DNA of 64,000 nucleotides from Pseudonocardia sp. HH130630-07 (GTDB taxonomy: Bacteria > Actinomycetota > Actinomycetes > Mycobacteriales > Pseudonocardiaceae). Location: contig NZ_CP013854.1 of assembly GCF_001698125.1 (NCBI RefSeq), positions 1,922,001 to 1,986,000 on the forward strand, given 5' to 3'. Made by a program: the position numbers and the translations under genes. Shown here one piece after another: positions 45,815 to 54,386 of the stretch (position 1 is its first letter; each line of letters opens with the position of its first letter). The notes under the pieces are model-generated. The model was given only the letters and a program-made list of their open reading frames with translations. It made no database searches and was not told where the DNA came from.

Positions 45815-46750
45815 CTACGAATTGGGACGTGCGTACCGATCATGTGACATCTGGTCGATCATGAGCGGTCGACCGGCGGAGCGGTGCCGGTCCCGCCACT
45901 GGGCCACGACCTGCCTGCTCGTGGCCGGGTCCAGGGCGTCGGCGCGGACGTCGGCGAGCACCCGCCGGTAGGTGTCGAGATCCCGGGCCGCGTCCAGGAA
46001 CGTCTCGCCGGCGTGACCCTCCGTGTGCACGACGTCGGGGCCGAGCTCGTCCGGGATCTCCAGCACCGCGAACCGCCCGGCGTGCGCCCGCTGGACCCCG
46101 GCGGAGAACGGCAGCACCCGCAGCTCGACGTTCGGCAGCTCGGACAGCTCCAGCAGATGGTCCAGCTGCTCGACCATCACCTGGCGGCTGCCGGTGACCC
46201 GGGCGAGCACACCCTCGTCGATCACCGAGCGGAGCCGCAGCGGCGGATCGGCCACGAGCGCCTCGTGCCGGCGGCGGCGCAGGTGGACGAGCTGGTCGAT
46301 CTCCCACCCGTCGTGGCGGGGCAGCCGGGCGCGCAGCACCGCCCGCGCGTAGGCCCGGGTCTGCAGCAGGCCGTGCAGCACCGACAGGTCGAACCCGTCG
46401 ACGCCGGTCGCGTCGGTCTCCACCGCGGCGTAGCGGCCGGGGGCGGGCAGCGCGTAGCGGTCGGTGCTCAGTCCCTCGGTGAACGGCTCCCACCAGCCCC
46501 GGGTACGGCTCTGGGTCACCAGCCTGCGGAGCATCTCGGCCTCGACGTCGGCCACCCCGCCGTAGAGGTCGAGCAGGCCGTCGACGTCGGCGCGGCGCGG
46601 GATCCCCTTCCCGTTCTCGAGGCGGCTGATCTTGGACGTCGAGCAGGCCAGCGCCCGGGCGACGTCCTCCAGCTTGAGGCCCGCCTTCCCGCGCAACCGC
46701 CGCAGCTCCGCGCCGAGACGGCGCCGGGCCCCGACCGGTTCCTGCTCCAC
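45815..46750 (-). CDS. XRE-type regulator with DUF5753 domain
   Basis: A 311-residue regulator of the type abundant in Streptomyces and relatives. The HTH is near the N terminus (RRLRGKAGLKLEDVARALAC then STSKISRLENGKGIPRRADV). From about residue 110 the DUF5753 domain follows (YAAVETDATGVDGFDLSVLH, GLLQTRAYARAVLRARLPRH, RLRSVIDEGVLARVTGSRQV). Family members often control development or antibiotic genes and are usually paired with a DUF397 protein; none is seen here. The GTG at 46750 follows GGGGGGAGA; an ATG at 46786 is also possible. Repeated TGCAA elements lie upstream. Confidence 0.88.
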   Translation of the reverse strand: MEQEPVGARRRLGAELRRLRGKAGLKLEDVARALACSTSKISRLENGKGIPRRADVDGLLDLYGGVADVEAEMLRRLVTQSRTRGWWEPFTEGLSTDRYALPAPGRYAAVETDATGVDGFDLSVLHGLLQTRAYARAVLRARLPRHDGWEIDQLVHLRRRRHEALVADPPLRLRSVIDEGVLARVTGSRQVMVEQLDHLLELSELPNVELRVLPFSAGVQRAHAGRFAVLEIPDELGPDVVHTEGHAGETFLDAARDLDTYRRVLADVRADALDPATSRQVVAQWRDRHRSAGRPLMIDQMSHDRYARPNS

Positions 46751-46785
46751 CGCCGTCTCCCCCCACCCAGGTCGTGCGCCCTCCA

Positions 46786-46847
46786 TGCAATCACACCGTG
46801 CGTGCAATCTCGCCGTCCGTGCAAGTTTCACCGGTTCTGCAATTGCA
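46786..46847. repeat. Four TGCAA direct repeats, 17-18 nt apart
   Basis: TGCAA(T/G) occurs at 46786, 46803, 46820 and 46838, so the spacings are 17, 17 and 18 nt. The last forms TGCAATTGCA, a palindrome. The array lies directly upstream of the XRE/DUF5753 gene and in front of the divergent small-gene pair. The regular spacing suggests an operator for an iterated or dimeric HTH protein, probably autoregulation. Confidence 0.65.
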
Positions 46848-46958
46848 CAACAGGCCCCGATCCGGCACTCTTGAGGTACCCGATCGTGACGGGCAGCACA
46901 CCGCCCGCCGCGTACGGGGGAACCACGACGACCAACGAGAAGAACCGAGGTGAACCAG

Positions 46959-47030
46959 ATGATCCGCACGACACAGAGGCCGCACGCCGGCAAGCGTGAG
47001 GGGGCCCGCACGGGGCGGTGGTACCCGTGA
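46959..47030 (+). CDS. Short upstream ORF (23 residues), translationally coupled
   Basis: ATG at 46959 follows GAGGTGA at good spacing and encodes a 23-residue basic peptide with Gly/Arg-rich end (GARTGRWYP). Its stop overlaps the next start as GTGA. It may only couple translation of the membrane peptide that follows, or be a short leader. Confidence 0.45.
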   Translation: MIRTTQRPHAGKREGARTGRWYP

Positions 47031-47230
47031 TCGCCCTGGTGGCGCTGGTCCTCTCCGGGCTGGCGGTCATCGTCGTCACCGCGACCGTCATCGGCGTGAC
47101 GGAGTCCCGGCAGAGCGGGGCCTGGCGCCGGATCGCCGCCGAACGGCGGAGGTCGTGGGAGCGCAGGCAGCGCCAGCTGCACGGCGGTCACCACGAGGTG
47201 GATGCGTGGGGCGACGAGGACACCGACTGA
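47027..47230 (+). CDS. Small single-pass membrane protein
   Basis: A 67-residue protein with one N-terminal membrane helix (ALVALVLSGLAVIVVTATVI) and a basic cytoplasmic tail rich in Arg, Gln and His (RRIAAERRRSWERRQRQLHG), ending in an acidic D-E-D-T-D. A start at 47018 is also in frame. The GTG at 47027 is chosen for the overlap with the preceding short ORF. It diverges from the XRE/DUF5753 gene. Not recognised beyond this. Confidence 0.55.
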   Translation: MIALVALVLSGLAVIVVTATVIGVTESRQSGAWRRIAAERRRSWERRQRQLHGGHHEVDAWGDEDTD

Positions 47231-47446
47231 GATCGGTGGAAGGAGCGGGAACCCGGGCCCGAGAGCCCCGAGAGAGAGGTTCGGCGCAGTAGCGGGGGGT
47301 TGCTACGCCGGGTGGCCGGTCCACGTCCGCGCAGGACGGGGCCGGCCGTTCGTCGTTTCCGGGCCCGGTCGGTGGTCGCGGGCCCCGCTCCGGTGGTCGC
47401 GGCCCCGCGGAACCGGCACGCTCGCGGCTGCGGGCCCGAGTCCGGG

Positions 47447-48064
47447 CTACAGCGCGCGGCGGCCGGCGAGCGCGCGGCCCAGGGTCATCTCGTCGGCGAA
47501 CTCCAGGTCGCCACCCATCGGCAGGCCGGAGGCGAGCCGGGTGACGGTCAGTCCCGGGAAGTCCCGCAGCAGCCGGACCAGGTAGGTCGCCGTGGCCTCG
47601 CCCTCGGTGTTCGGGTCGGTGGCGATGATGACCTCGGAGATCTCGGTCTCGTCCTGCGCCGGGCCGGTCCCGCCGAGCCGGGCGAGCAGCTCGCGGATCC
47701 GCAGCGTGTCCGGCCCGATCCCGGCGAGCGGGTCGAGCGCACCGCCGAGCACGTGGTAGCGGCCCTTGAACTCGCGGGTCCGCTCCACGGCCAGCACGTC
47801 CTTGGGCTCCTCGACCACGCAGACCAGCGTCGGGTTCCGGCGGGCGTCGGCGCAGTACCGGCAGCGGGTGTCCGCCGAGACGTTGCCGCAGACCTCGCAG
47901 AACGCGACGCCCTGCTTGACCGTCTGCAGGACCTCCTGCAGCCGCGCGATGTCGGCCGGATCCGCCGCGAGCAGGTGGAACGCGATCCGCTGCGCGCTCT
48001 TCGGCCCGACCCCGGGGAGCCGGCCCAACTCGTCGATCAGGTCCTGGACCGGTCCCTCGAACAC
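47447..48064 (-). CDS. recR: Recombination protein RecR
   Basis: Gap-filling recombination mediator that works with RecF and RecO to load RecA at gaps. 205 residues. The helix-hairpin-helix is [20 protein letters not shown], the zinc finger is C56-x2-C59-x8-C68-x2-C71, and a Toprim domain follows ([38 protein letters not shown]). The GTG start lies one base from the ybaB stop, and dnaX is nearby, the usual recR-ybaB-dnaX order. Confidence 0.96.
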   Translation of the reverse strand: MFEGPVQDLIDELGRLPGVGPKSAQRIAFHLLAADPADIARLQEVLQTVKQGVAFCEVCGNVSADTRCRYCADARRNPTLVCVVEEPKDVLAVERTREFKGRYHVLGGALDPLAGIGPDTLRIRELLARLGGTGPAQDETEISEVIIATDPNTEGEATATYLVRLLRDFPGLTVTRLASGLPMGGDLEFADEMTLGRALAGRRAL

Positions 48065-48065
48065 C

Positions 48066-48401
48066 TCAGGCGCCCGGGAGGCCCAGGCCGCCCATGTCGA
48101 GACCGCCGGCCAGCGGCCCCATCTTCTGCTGCTGCAGCTCCTGCGCGCGGGCGACCGCGTCGCTCATCGCGCCGATGACCAGGTCCTGCAGGGTCTCGAC
48201 GTCGTCCGGGTCGACGATCTTCGGGTCGATCCGGACCGAGCGGGGCTCCAGCCCCGCGGTCAGGGTGACCTCGACGAGACCGTTGCCGGCCTGGCCGGTG
48301 ACCTCGGCGACGGCGAGCTCCGCCTGGGCCTCCTGCAGCTGCTGCTGCATCTTCTGCGCCTGCTGCATGATCATCTGCATGTCGGGCTGACCGGGTTGCA
48401 C
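48066..48401 (-). CDS. YbaB/EbfC nucleoid-associated protein
   Basis: A 111-residue DNA-binding protein. It starts with a Met/Gln-rich coiled region ([20 protein letters not shown]) and contains [20 protein letters not shown] and [20 protein letters not shown], the YbaB signature. It ends in a Gly-rich tail. Its location immediately before recR is conserved across bacteria. It is divergent from the amidase gene, over a 108-bp gap. Confidence 0.95.
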   Translation of the reverse strand: MQPGQPDMQMIMQQAQKMQQQLQEAQAELAVAEVTGQAGNGLVEVTLTAGLEPRSVRIDPKIVDPDDVETLQDLVIGAMSDAVARAQELQQQKMGPLAGGLDMGGLGLPGA

Positions 48402-48509
48402 GCGTACCCCTCGCTGTCGGGTCCCGGCTCCGTGCGGCCGGGTGGCCCCGGCGACGCGACCGGTGCGGACGTCTCCACGGCCAGGGTAGTCGTGTCAGGC
48501 TGTCGCACC

Positions 48510-49313
48510 GTGCACGCCCCGATCCGCTCCGCCGTCACCGCCGTACCGGCCGCCCTGCTCGCCACGGTGCTCTGTGCCGGTTGCACGCCCGCCGCCGCCC
48601 CGGCGCCCCCCGCCACGGTCGCGCCGCCGGTGGCCGAGGCCGCCAGCACCCGCCCGGCCCCGCCGGAGCCGGCCCCGGTCGTCGTGCTCGATCCCGGGCA
48701 CAACGGCGGGAACGGGGCGGCGTCCGCCGAGATCGCCCGGCCGGTCCCGGACGGGCGCGGCGGGACCAAGCCGTGCAACACCACCGGCACCGAGGCCGCG
48801 GACGGCAGCCCCGAGCACGCGTTCGCCTGGGACCTCGCCCAGCGGGTCCGGACCCGGCTGGAGTCGGCCGGGGTGCGCGTCGTCCTCACCCGCGACAGCG
48901 ACGACGGCGTCGGCCCCTGTGTCGACGAGCGCGGTGCCGCCGGCGGCCGGGCCGGGGCGGCCGCCGCGGTGTCGCTGCACGCCGACGGCGCGGCGCCGGC
49001 GGCCCGGGGGTTCCATGTCGCCCACGCCGATCCGGGAGTGCACGGCACCGGCCCGGAGTCGCTGCGGCTGGCGACGACGCTGCGGGACGGCCTGCGCTCC
49101 AGCGGTCTCGCCCCGGCCGGCTACATCGGGCGGGACGGCCTCAACGGTCGCCCCGACCTCGCCGGGCTGAACACCTCGACCGTGCCGACGGCCCTGGTCG
49201 AGGCGGGCAACATGCGCAACGCCGAGGACGCCGCCCTGCTCGCGAGCCCGCAGGGCCGGGACCGCTACGCGACGGCGATCGCCGACGGGGTGCTCACCTA
49301 CCTGCGGCGGTGA
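48510..49313 (+). CDS. N-acetylmuramoyl-L-alanine amidase (Amidase_3), lipoprotein-like
   Basis: A 267-residue exported cell-wall hydrolase that cuts the bond between MurNAc and the stem peptide. The signal peptide has a lipobox-like end (LATVLCAGC) and a Pro/Ala-rich linker follows. The zinc site is built from VVLDPGHNGGNGAAS (His), A-V-S-L-H-A-D-G (His) and a Glu in the V-E-A-G-N-M-R-N end motif. Its position between ybaB and dnaX matches the amidase of mycobacteria. The GTG at 48510 is chosen for signal-peptide length; 48492 is possible. Confidence 0.9.
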   Translation: MHAPIRSAVTAVPAALLATVLCAGCTPAAAPAPPATVAPPVAEAASTRPAPPEPAPVVVLDPGHNGGNGAASAEIARPVPDGRGGTKPCNTTGTEAADGSPEHAFAWDLAQRVRTRLESAGVRVVLTRDSDDGVGPCVDERGAAGGRAGAAAAVSLHADGAAPAARGFHVAHADPGVHGTGPESLRLATTLRDGLRSSGLAPAGYIGRDGLNGRPDLAGLNTSTVPTALVEAGNMRNAEDAALLASPQGRDRYATAIADGVLTYLRR

Positions 49314-49325
49314 GCCCCGGCTCCG

Positions 49326-52127
49326 TCACTTGGGCTCGACCGTGCGGGCGCCGAGGTGCTCCTCCAGGATCCCGAGTGCCGCCGCCTCCGGGTCGCGCCG
49401 GGTCCCCGGCTTCGCCGCCTCGGCGGCGGCCTCGGCGAGCATGGCCTCCTCGGCGTCGGCCTGGCTGACCCGCTGCACGGGTGCGCTGCGGCCACCACGG
49501 GCCCCGCCGGACTCGGCCGGGTCCGGCGGGGCGTCGTCCGGCGGCGGCTCGGGGGGCAGCGGGATGTCGCCGTCCGGCCCGGGGGCCCGGCCGGACCCAC
49601 GGCCCTGCGCCCCGCCGCCCGAGCCACGCTCGGGAGACGCCCCGCGCTGCTGGGACGGCCGCTGCGGCACCGGCCGCGGCTGCCGCTCCGGGGCGGCCCG
49701 GCGCGCCGCGCCCCCGGCCTCCCCCTGGTCGCAGCGCACCTGCCACTGCACGCCGAGCACCGCCCGCAGCGCATCGCTGATCACGTCGGTGTTGCGCTGT
49801 TCGGACAGCCGCCGGGCCAGCGGCGGGGCACCGATCGCGAGGACCAGGGTGTCCCCGTCGATCGCCCGGACCGTGGCGTTGACCAGCAGTGCCTCGGTGC
49901 TCCGGCTGCGCTGCCGGACGGCCGCGAGCACCTCGGGCCAGACCCGGCGCACGGCGGTCGCGTCCAGCGAGGAGACCGCGGGCGCGGGCTGGGCGGAGGT
50001 GGGCGGGACCGCGTCGGCGGGGGCGCCGTCGCGCGGGGGCTCGGGATGGTCCGTCACCGCCGGGGCTGCGCCCTCCGCGGCCGTGCCGGAACCGGTCCGC
50101 TCCGCATCGGCGGTGCGGGCCCCGGTCCTCGGCGTGCCGGACCCGGTTCCGGCCCTGTCCGGCTCGGCTGTGTCCGGCCGGGCCGTCCCGGACCCGGCTG
50201 TCCCGGACCCCGCCGTCCCGGACCCGGCTGTCCCGGATCCGGCCTCCCCTGACCCGGTCTCCCCGGGCCCAGCCGACGTGGACCCGGCTGCCTCGGACCC
50301 GGATCCGTCGGACCCGGACGGCGCTGCGGCGCCGGATCCGGTTCCGGGCGTACCGGGCCCGGTACCGACCGGAGTGGGGTCACCGGAGCCCTGGTCCGTC
50401 GCTCCGGTGGCGTCGGCACCGGGTGCAGGGGTCGCCGTACCGGATCCGCTCGACCCGGCGGTCTCGCCCGGCCCGCTCGGCGCCGGGGAGGCCGCCGTGT
50501 CCTCCGGGCCCGTGTCCTTCGGGCCCGTGTCCGCGGCGGCCGAGGACCCGTCCTCCGTCGTGGCCGGACCACTGCCGGATGCCGTCCCCTCCGGGCCGGT
50601 CGCCGGATCGCCGTCGGCCGGGCGGGCGGGCGGCGTGCCGGGGGCCGCCGGGCCGTTACCGGTGGGGCCGTCGACCCGGGCTGCCGCACCGGTACCGGCC
50701 GGTTCCGGGCCCGCCGCGCTCCCGTCCCCGGGTTCCTGCGCCGGTCCACCGTTCCCATCGACGACCGTCGGCGCCACAGCTGCCACAGCTGCCACCGGGG
50801 ACGCGCCACCGCGCCGCGCCGGCGCGCCCTGCCCACCGGACCGCGCACCGGGATCCGCCGCTCCGGCATCCGGACGGGACGGGGGCTCCGGCGCCTCGCC
50901 GCCGCGCTCGCTGGCGCGGACGAACCGCTTGGCGGGGGCACCCTCACCGCCCGCGGGCTCCGGGGCGATCGCGTTCCGCCGCTCGATCCGTTCGAGACGC
51001 TCGAGCAGGCCGCCGTCCGACATCGTCGCCGCGGGCAGGAGCATCCGGGCGCACAGCAGCTCCAGCAGCAGCCGCGGCGCGGTCGCCCCACGCATCTCGA
51101 CCAGGCCCTGGTGCAGGATCTCGCCGTACCGGGTGAGCGCGGCCGGGCCGAGCAGCGCCGCCTGGTCGGCCATCCGGGTCAGCTCGTCCGCCGCGCCGTC
51201 GACCAGGCCCTGTTCGGCGGCATCCGGCACGACCTGCAGCAACATCAGGTCCCGGAACCGCTGCAGCAGGTCGGAGGCGAAGCGGCGCGGATCGTGACCG
51301 GCCTCGACCAGCCGGTCCACCGCGCCGTAGACCGCGGCCCCGTCGGCCGCGGCCAGTGCGTCCACCGCGTCGTCGATCAGGCCGGAGTCGGTGACGCCGA
51401 GCAGCGCCACGGCCCGCTCGTAGGTCACCCCCTCCGGGCCCGCCCCGGCGATCAGCTGGTCCAGCACCGAGAGCGTGTCCCGCGCCGACCCGCCACCGGC
51501 CCGGATGACCAGCGGGAACACCGGCGGCGCGACGGTGACCTCCTCGTCGCCGCAGATCCGCTCCAGCAGCGACCGCATGGTGCCCGGCGGGATCAGCCGG
51601 AACGGGTAGTGGTGGGTCCGCGACCGGATCGTGGGGAGGACCTTCTCCGGCTCCGTGGTCGCGAAGATGAAGACCAGGTGCTCCGGTGGCTCCTCGACGA
51701 TCTTGAGCAGCGCGTTGAACCCCTGGTTGGTGACCATGTGCGCCTCGTCGACGACGAACACGCGGTAGCGCGACTCCGCCGGGGCGTAGAACGCGCGGTC
51801 GCGCAGCTCGCGGGCATCCTCCACACCACCGTGGGACGCGGCGTCGAGCTCGACGACATCGATGTTGCCCGGCCCCTCCGGCGCGAGGGCCACGCAGGAC
51901 GAGCACTCCCCGCACGGCTCCGGCGTCGGCCCCTGCACGCAGTTCAGCGAGCGCGCGAGGATCCGCGCCGACGACGTCTTCCCGCAGCCGCGCGGGCCCG
52001 AGAAGAGGTAGGCGTGATTGATCCGCCCCGCACGCAGGGCGACGGCCAAGGGCTCGGTGACGTGCTCCTGCCCCACGACATCAGCCAGCTTGGCCGGGCG
52101 GTACTTGCGGTACAGAGCCAGAGCCAC
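49326..52127 (-). CDS. dnaX: DNA polymerase III subunit gamma/tau
   Basis: Clamp-loader ATPase. 933 residues. AAA+ part: Walker A LFSGPRGCGKTSSARIL (44-51 core), zinc cysteines C63, C72, C75 and C78, DEAH Walker B (127-130), and sensor 1 in FIFATTEPEKVLPTIRSRTH. Domain III follows to about residue 370. A very long low-complexity linker rich in Ala, Gly, Pro, Ser, Thr (about 410-740) includes repeats of AGSGT. The C terminus has the tau-type domain (ARRLSEQRNTDVISDALRAV). No slippery site for gamma was seen. The GTG at 52127 is chosen, giving the usual ALALYRKYRP. Confidence 0.96.
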   Translation of the reverse strand: MALALYRKYRPAKLADVVGQEHVTEPLAVALRAGRINHAYLFSGPRGCGKTSSARILARSLNCVQGPTPEPCGECSSCVALAPEGPGNIDVVELDAASHGGVEDARELRDRAFYAPAESRYRVFVVDEAHMVTNQGFNALLKIVEEPPEHLVFIFATTEPEKVLPTIRSRTHHYPFRLIPPGTMRSLLERICGDEEVTVAPPVFPLVIRAGGGSARDTLSVLDQLIAGAGPEGVTYERAVALLGVTDSGLIDDAVDALAAADGAAVYGAVDRLVEAGHDPRRFASDLLQRFRDLMLLQVVPDAAEQGLVDGAADELTRMADQAALLGPAALTRYGEILHQGLVEMRGATAPRLLLELLCARMLLPAATMSDGGLLERLERIERRNAIAPEPAGGEGAPAKRFVRASERGGEAPEPPSRPDAGAADPGARSGGQGAPARRGGASPVAAVAAVAPTVVDGNGGPAQEPGDGSAAGPEPAGTGAAARVDGPTGNGPAAPGTPPARPADGDPATGPEGTASGSGPATTEDGSSAAADTGPKDTGPEDTAASPAPSGPGETAGSSGSGTATPAPGADATGATDQGSGDPTPVGTGPGTPGTGSGAAAPSGSDGSGSEAAGSTSAGPGETGSGEAGSGTAGSGTAGSGTAGSGTARPDTAEPDRAGTGSGTPRTGARTADAERTGSGTAAEGAAPAVTDHPEPPRDGAPADAVPPTSAQPAPAVSSLDATAVRRVWPEVLAAVRQRSRSTEALLVNATVRAIDGDTLVLAIGAPPLARRLSEQRNTDVISDALRAVLGVQWQVRCDQGEAGGAARRAAPERQPRPVPQRPSQQRGASPERGSGGGAQGRGSGRAPGPDGDIPLPPEPPPDDAPPDPAESGGARGGRSAPVQRVSQADAEEAMLAEAAAEAAKPGTRRDPEAAALGILEEHLGARTVEPK

Positions 52128-52182
52128 GCCGCCGAGGTTACCGATGCACCCTGACGGTTCCGGAGGTCGGCCGGAGACATGA

Positions 52183-52274
52183 GGGGACCCCGCGCACCCG
52201 CCAGAGCCTGTTGACCCTTGCTGCCTTCCGGCCCTGGGGGAGTTCACAGGATGGACGCCGCACGGGGTCCACGG
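52183..52274 (-). ncRNA. ffs: Signal recognition particle RNA (small bacterial type)
   Basis: Read on the minus strand it contains the conserved apical loop GGCCGGAAGGCAGCAAGGG and the closing G-T-C-A-A-C-A-G-G, flanked by long complementary arms (GGACCCCGTGC at 52270-52260 with GCGCGGGGTCC at 52195-52185). This is the 4.5S-type SRP RNA that binds Ffh. Length and ends are estimates. It lies upstream of dnaX on the same strand, as in many Actinobacteria. Confidence 0.92.
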
Positions 52275-52354
52275 ACAGTGTGCCACGGACTGGGCGCCCG
52301 ATGGGGCGAGGGGGCGGTGAGGAGCCCACGGTCGTGGCGGGTAGCCTCCTCTGC

Positions 52355-52442
52355 GGAGGATTCGCCTAGTGGCCTAGGGCGCACGCTTGGAAAGCGTGTT
52401 GGGAGAAATCCCTCAGGGGTTCAAATCCCCTATCCTCCGCCA
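52355..52442 (+). tRNA. tRNA-Ser (GGA anticodon)
   Basis: An 88-nt type II tRNA. Acceptor GGAGGAT (52355-52361) pairs with ATCCTCC (52432-52438), then G and an encoded CCA. The anticodon stem CACGC/GCGTG encloses TTGGAAA, giving GGA. The variable arm GGGAGAAATCCC fits serine. It lies between the SRP RNA and a methyltransferase remnant. Confidence 0.96.
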
Positions 52443-52455
52443 GCTTGAACAGGCA

Positions 52456-52493
52456 GAACGCCGGGCGGTTCCCACGCGGAGCCCCCGGCGTTC
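52456..52493 (+). terminator. Terminator after tRNA-Ser
   Basis: GAACGCCGGG (52456-52465) and CCCGGCGTTC (52484-52493) form a 10-bp perfect stem 13 nt past the tRNA end, with an 18-nt loop. Confidence 0.72.
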
Positions 52494-52518
52494 GGCGTTG
52501 TGGCTGCAGTTGCCCCCT

Positions 52519-52803
52519 TCAGGTGGGCGACGACGCTCTTCCCCCACCCTCGCCACCCCTGCCGGCGGCCAGGACACCGTTGACCCCGGAACCGGTGCCC
52601 CTGTCCAGCACGCGATCGTCGGCGCGCGTCTCGTCGAGAACGGCCCTGCCGAGAAGGTCCGACGTCGGCGTCGGCGCGAACACCGTGGGCGGGACGACGA
52701 GGTCGAGACCCAGATACGACAGGCGCCGCTCACCAGCAGCGGACAACTCCTGATAAGCACGCTCGTGCCACCGACGCAGGTCCTCCACCCGCCTCTCGGA
52801 CAT
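52519..52803 (-). pseudogene. Truncated methyltransferase (HemK/PrmC-like N-terminal part)
   Basis: A 94-residue remnant beginning M-S-E-R-R-V-E-D-L-R-R-W-H-E-R. It has YLGLDLVVPPTVFAPTPTSD, the segment that precedes the SAM site in RsmC/PrmC-like enzymes, and then motif I as VLDRGTGSG (usually V-L-D-L-G-T-G-S-G). It then ends in a non-conserved Gly/Arg tail; the rest of the methyltransferase, including the N-P-P-Y region, is missing. So it is probably a decayed gene. It lies just downstream of tRNA-Ser, on the opposite strand. Confidence 0.65.
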
Positions 52804-53022
52804 GCGCGGTCGATAGGTCACCGCCGAACCGTAGATCGGCGCGCGCAAGGGGCGCACCCGAGAACGAGACAGCACTCGGCAGTCCCGGTTCCAGTCTCGT
52901 TCCTCCCCGTCCGGGCCGGTTCACCACGGTCCGAGCGGCGATCCGTGCCGAGCTGCAGCACAGCGGGCGGCGGCGCTCGAAAATCCCCGCTGACGTGCAT
53001 CTCGGCGCGCGAGGATCGCCCC

Positions 53023-53619
53023 ATGGAACGTGACGAGCTGGCCGCCGCCCTGCACCACGCGTCGCACCTGACCGGGTCGTTCCGGCTCCGCTCGGGGCGT
53101 ACCGCCACCGAGTACTTCGACAAGTACCGGTTCGAGTCCGATCCCCGGATCCTGCGGGAGATCGCCGAGCACGCCGCTGCGCTGGTGCCCGCAGGAACCG
53201 AGGTCCTCGCCGGACTCGAACTCGGCGGCATCCCCGTCGCCACGGCGATGAGCCTTGCCACCGGGCTGCCGGTCGTCTTCGTGCGGAAGGCGGCGAAGGA
53301 GTACGGGACCCGGCGGCTCGCCGAGGGCGCCGACGTCGACGGGCGTTCGGTCCTGGTCGTCGAGGACGTGGTCACCTCGGGCGGTCAGGTCGCCCTGTCG
53401 ACGTCCGAGCTACGGGCCATCGGGGCGCGGATCGACCACGCGTTGTGTGTGGTGGACCGGGAGGAGGGCGGCGCCGAGGCACTGGCGGACTCCGGCGTGG
53501 GGCTCATCTCCGTCTTCACCGCGGAGACGCTGCGCACCGCGGGGCTCGCACCTCACCCCAGCGTCTCGGCGAGCACCCCGACGACGTCGTCCCACGCCCG
53601 CCGCGCGTGCCGCGGATGA
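53023..53619 (+). CDS. pyrE: Orotate phosphoribosyltransferase-like protein
   Basis: Transfers phosphoribosyl from PRPP to orotate in pyrimidine synthesis. 198 residues. It begins LAAALHHASHLTGSFRLRSG with T-E-Y-F-D-K-Y-R-F-E, a typical OPRT opening, then VLAGLELGGIPVATAMSLAT and the PRPP loop VLVVEDVVTSGGQ (110-121). It stands apart from other pyr genes, so it could be a second copy or a salvage enzyme. The last residues (SASTPTTSSHARRACRG) overlap the opposing DLH gene and look unconserved. Confidence 0.85.
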   Translation: MERDELAAALHHASHLTGSFRLRSGRTATEYFDKYRFESDPRILREIAEHAAALVPAGTEVLAGLELGGIPVATAMSLATGLPVVFVRKAAKEYGTRRLAEGADVDGRSVLVVEDVVTSGGQVALSTSELRAIGARIDHALCVVDREEGGAEALADSGVGLISVFTAETLRTAGLAPHPSVSASTPTTSSHARRACRG

Positions 53620-54305
53620 TGGGCGACGCCGTCCGGAACGCGCTGCCCGTAGGTCCTGTCCGGGCGCACGGACCCGTCCGGATCGGTGGGCGGGTGGTGG
53701 AACGCGTGCCGGGCGCCGCCGTAGACCACGAGCCGCCAGTCGACGCCCGCCGCCTGCATCTCCGCGGCGAAGGCGTCCCGGTCCGCGACGGGCTGGATCG
53801 GGTCCTCCGACCCGACCCCGGCCCACACCGGGCAGCGGATGCGCGCGGCATCGCCGGGGCGTCCGGTCATCAGTGCGTTGACCGTCGCGATCGCACGCAG
53901 GTCGACGCCGGCCCGCCCGAGCTCCAGCGCCACGGCACCGCCGGTGCCGTACCCGACGGCCGCGATGCGGGCGGGATCGGTGCGGGGCTCGGCACGCAGC
54001 ACGTCCAGCGCCGCGTGACCGATGTCCCGCAGCCGGTCGGGATCATCGAGCAGCGGCAGGCAGCGGGCGAGCATCTCGTCCGGGTCGCCGAACCAGTGCC
54101 CGCCGTGCAGGTCGAAGGCGAGCGCCACGTACCCGAGCCTCGCGAGCGCGTCGGCCCGGCGACGCTGGAAGTCGTTCAGTCCGGGGCCCTCGGGGCCGAT
54201 CAGCACACCCGGACGGCGCCCGGTCCCGCCGGGCAGCGCGAGGTGCCCGACCATGGTCAGGCCGTCGGCCGGGTACCGCACGGAACGCGTGGTGACCGCT
54301 GTCAT
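53553..54305 (-). CDS. Dienelactone hydrolase family protein, nucleophile replaced
   Basis: A 250-residue alpha/beta-hydrolase. VLIGPEGPGLNDFQRRRADA and LGYVALAFDLHG are the DLH opening. The position of the nucleophile reads GYGTGGAVALELG, with Gly where active members have Cys or Ser (G-x-C-x-G-G). Asp (G-S-E-D-P-I-Q-P) and His (G-A-R-H-A-F-H-H) are kept. It may be a non-hydrolytic or differently catalysing subgroup. The ATG at 54305 is chosen. Its 3' end overlaps the orotate phosphoribosyltransferase gene. Confidence 0.8.
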   Translation of the reverse strand: MTAVTTRSVRYPADGLTMVGHLALPGGTGRRPGVLIGPEGPGLNDFQRRRADALARLGYVALAFDLHGGHWFGDPDEMLARCLPLLDDPDRLRDIGHAALDVLRAEPRTDPARIAAVGYGTGGAVALELGRAGVDLRAIATVNALMTGRPGDAARIRCPVWAGVGSEDPIQPVADRDAFAAEMQAAGVDWRLVVYGGARHAFHHPPTDPDGSVRPDRTYGQRVPDGVAHHPRHARRAWDDVVGVLAETLG

Positions 54306-54386
54306 GACGTCGGACCGTAGTGACGGCCGGGCCGCGGCGGGGTGGGGTTCGCCGTCGGCGCAACGACGACCGGGAGCGGACACGTC

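Noticed and set aside
52413..52760. A 115-codon frame on the - strand beside tRNA-Ser
   Set aside because: Overlaps the tRNA and is Arg/Ser-rich; the better supported remnant in this area is the methyltransferase frame.
52355..53022. Integrated phage or genomic island at tRNA-Ser
   Set aside because: No integrase, repeat of the tRNA end or phage gene was found; only one gene remnant lies nearby.
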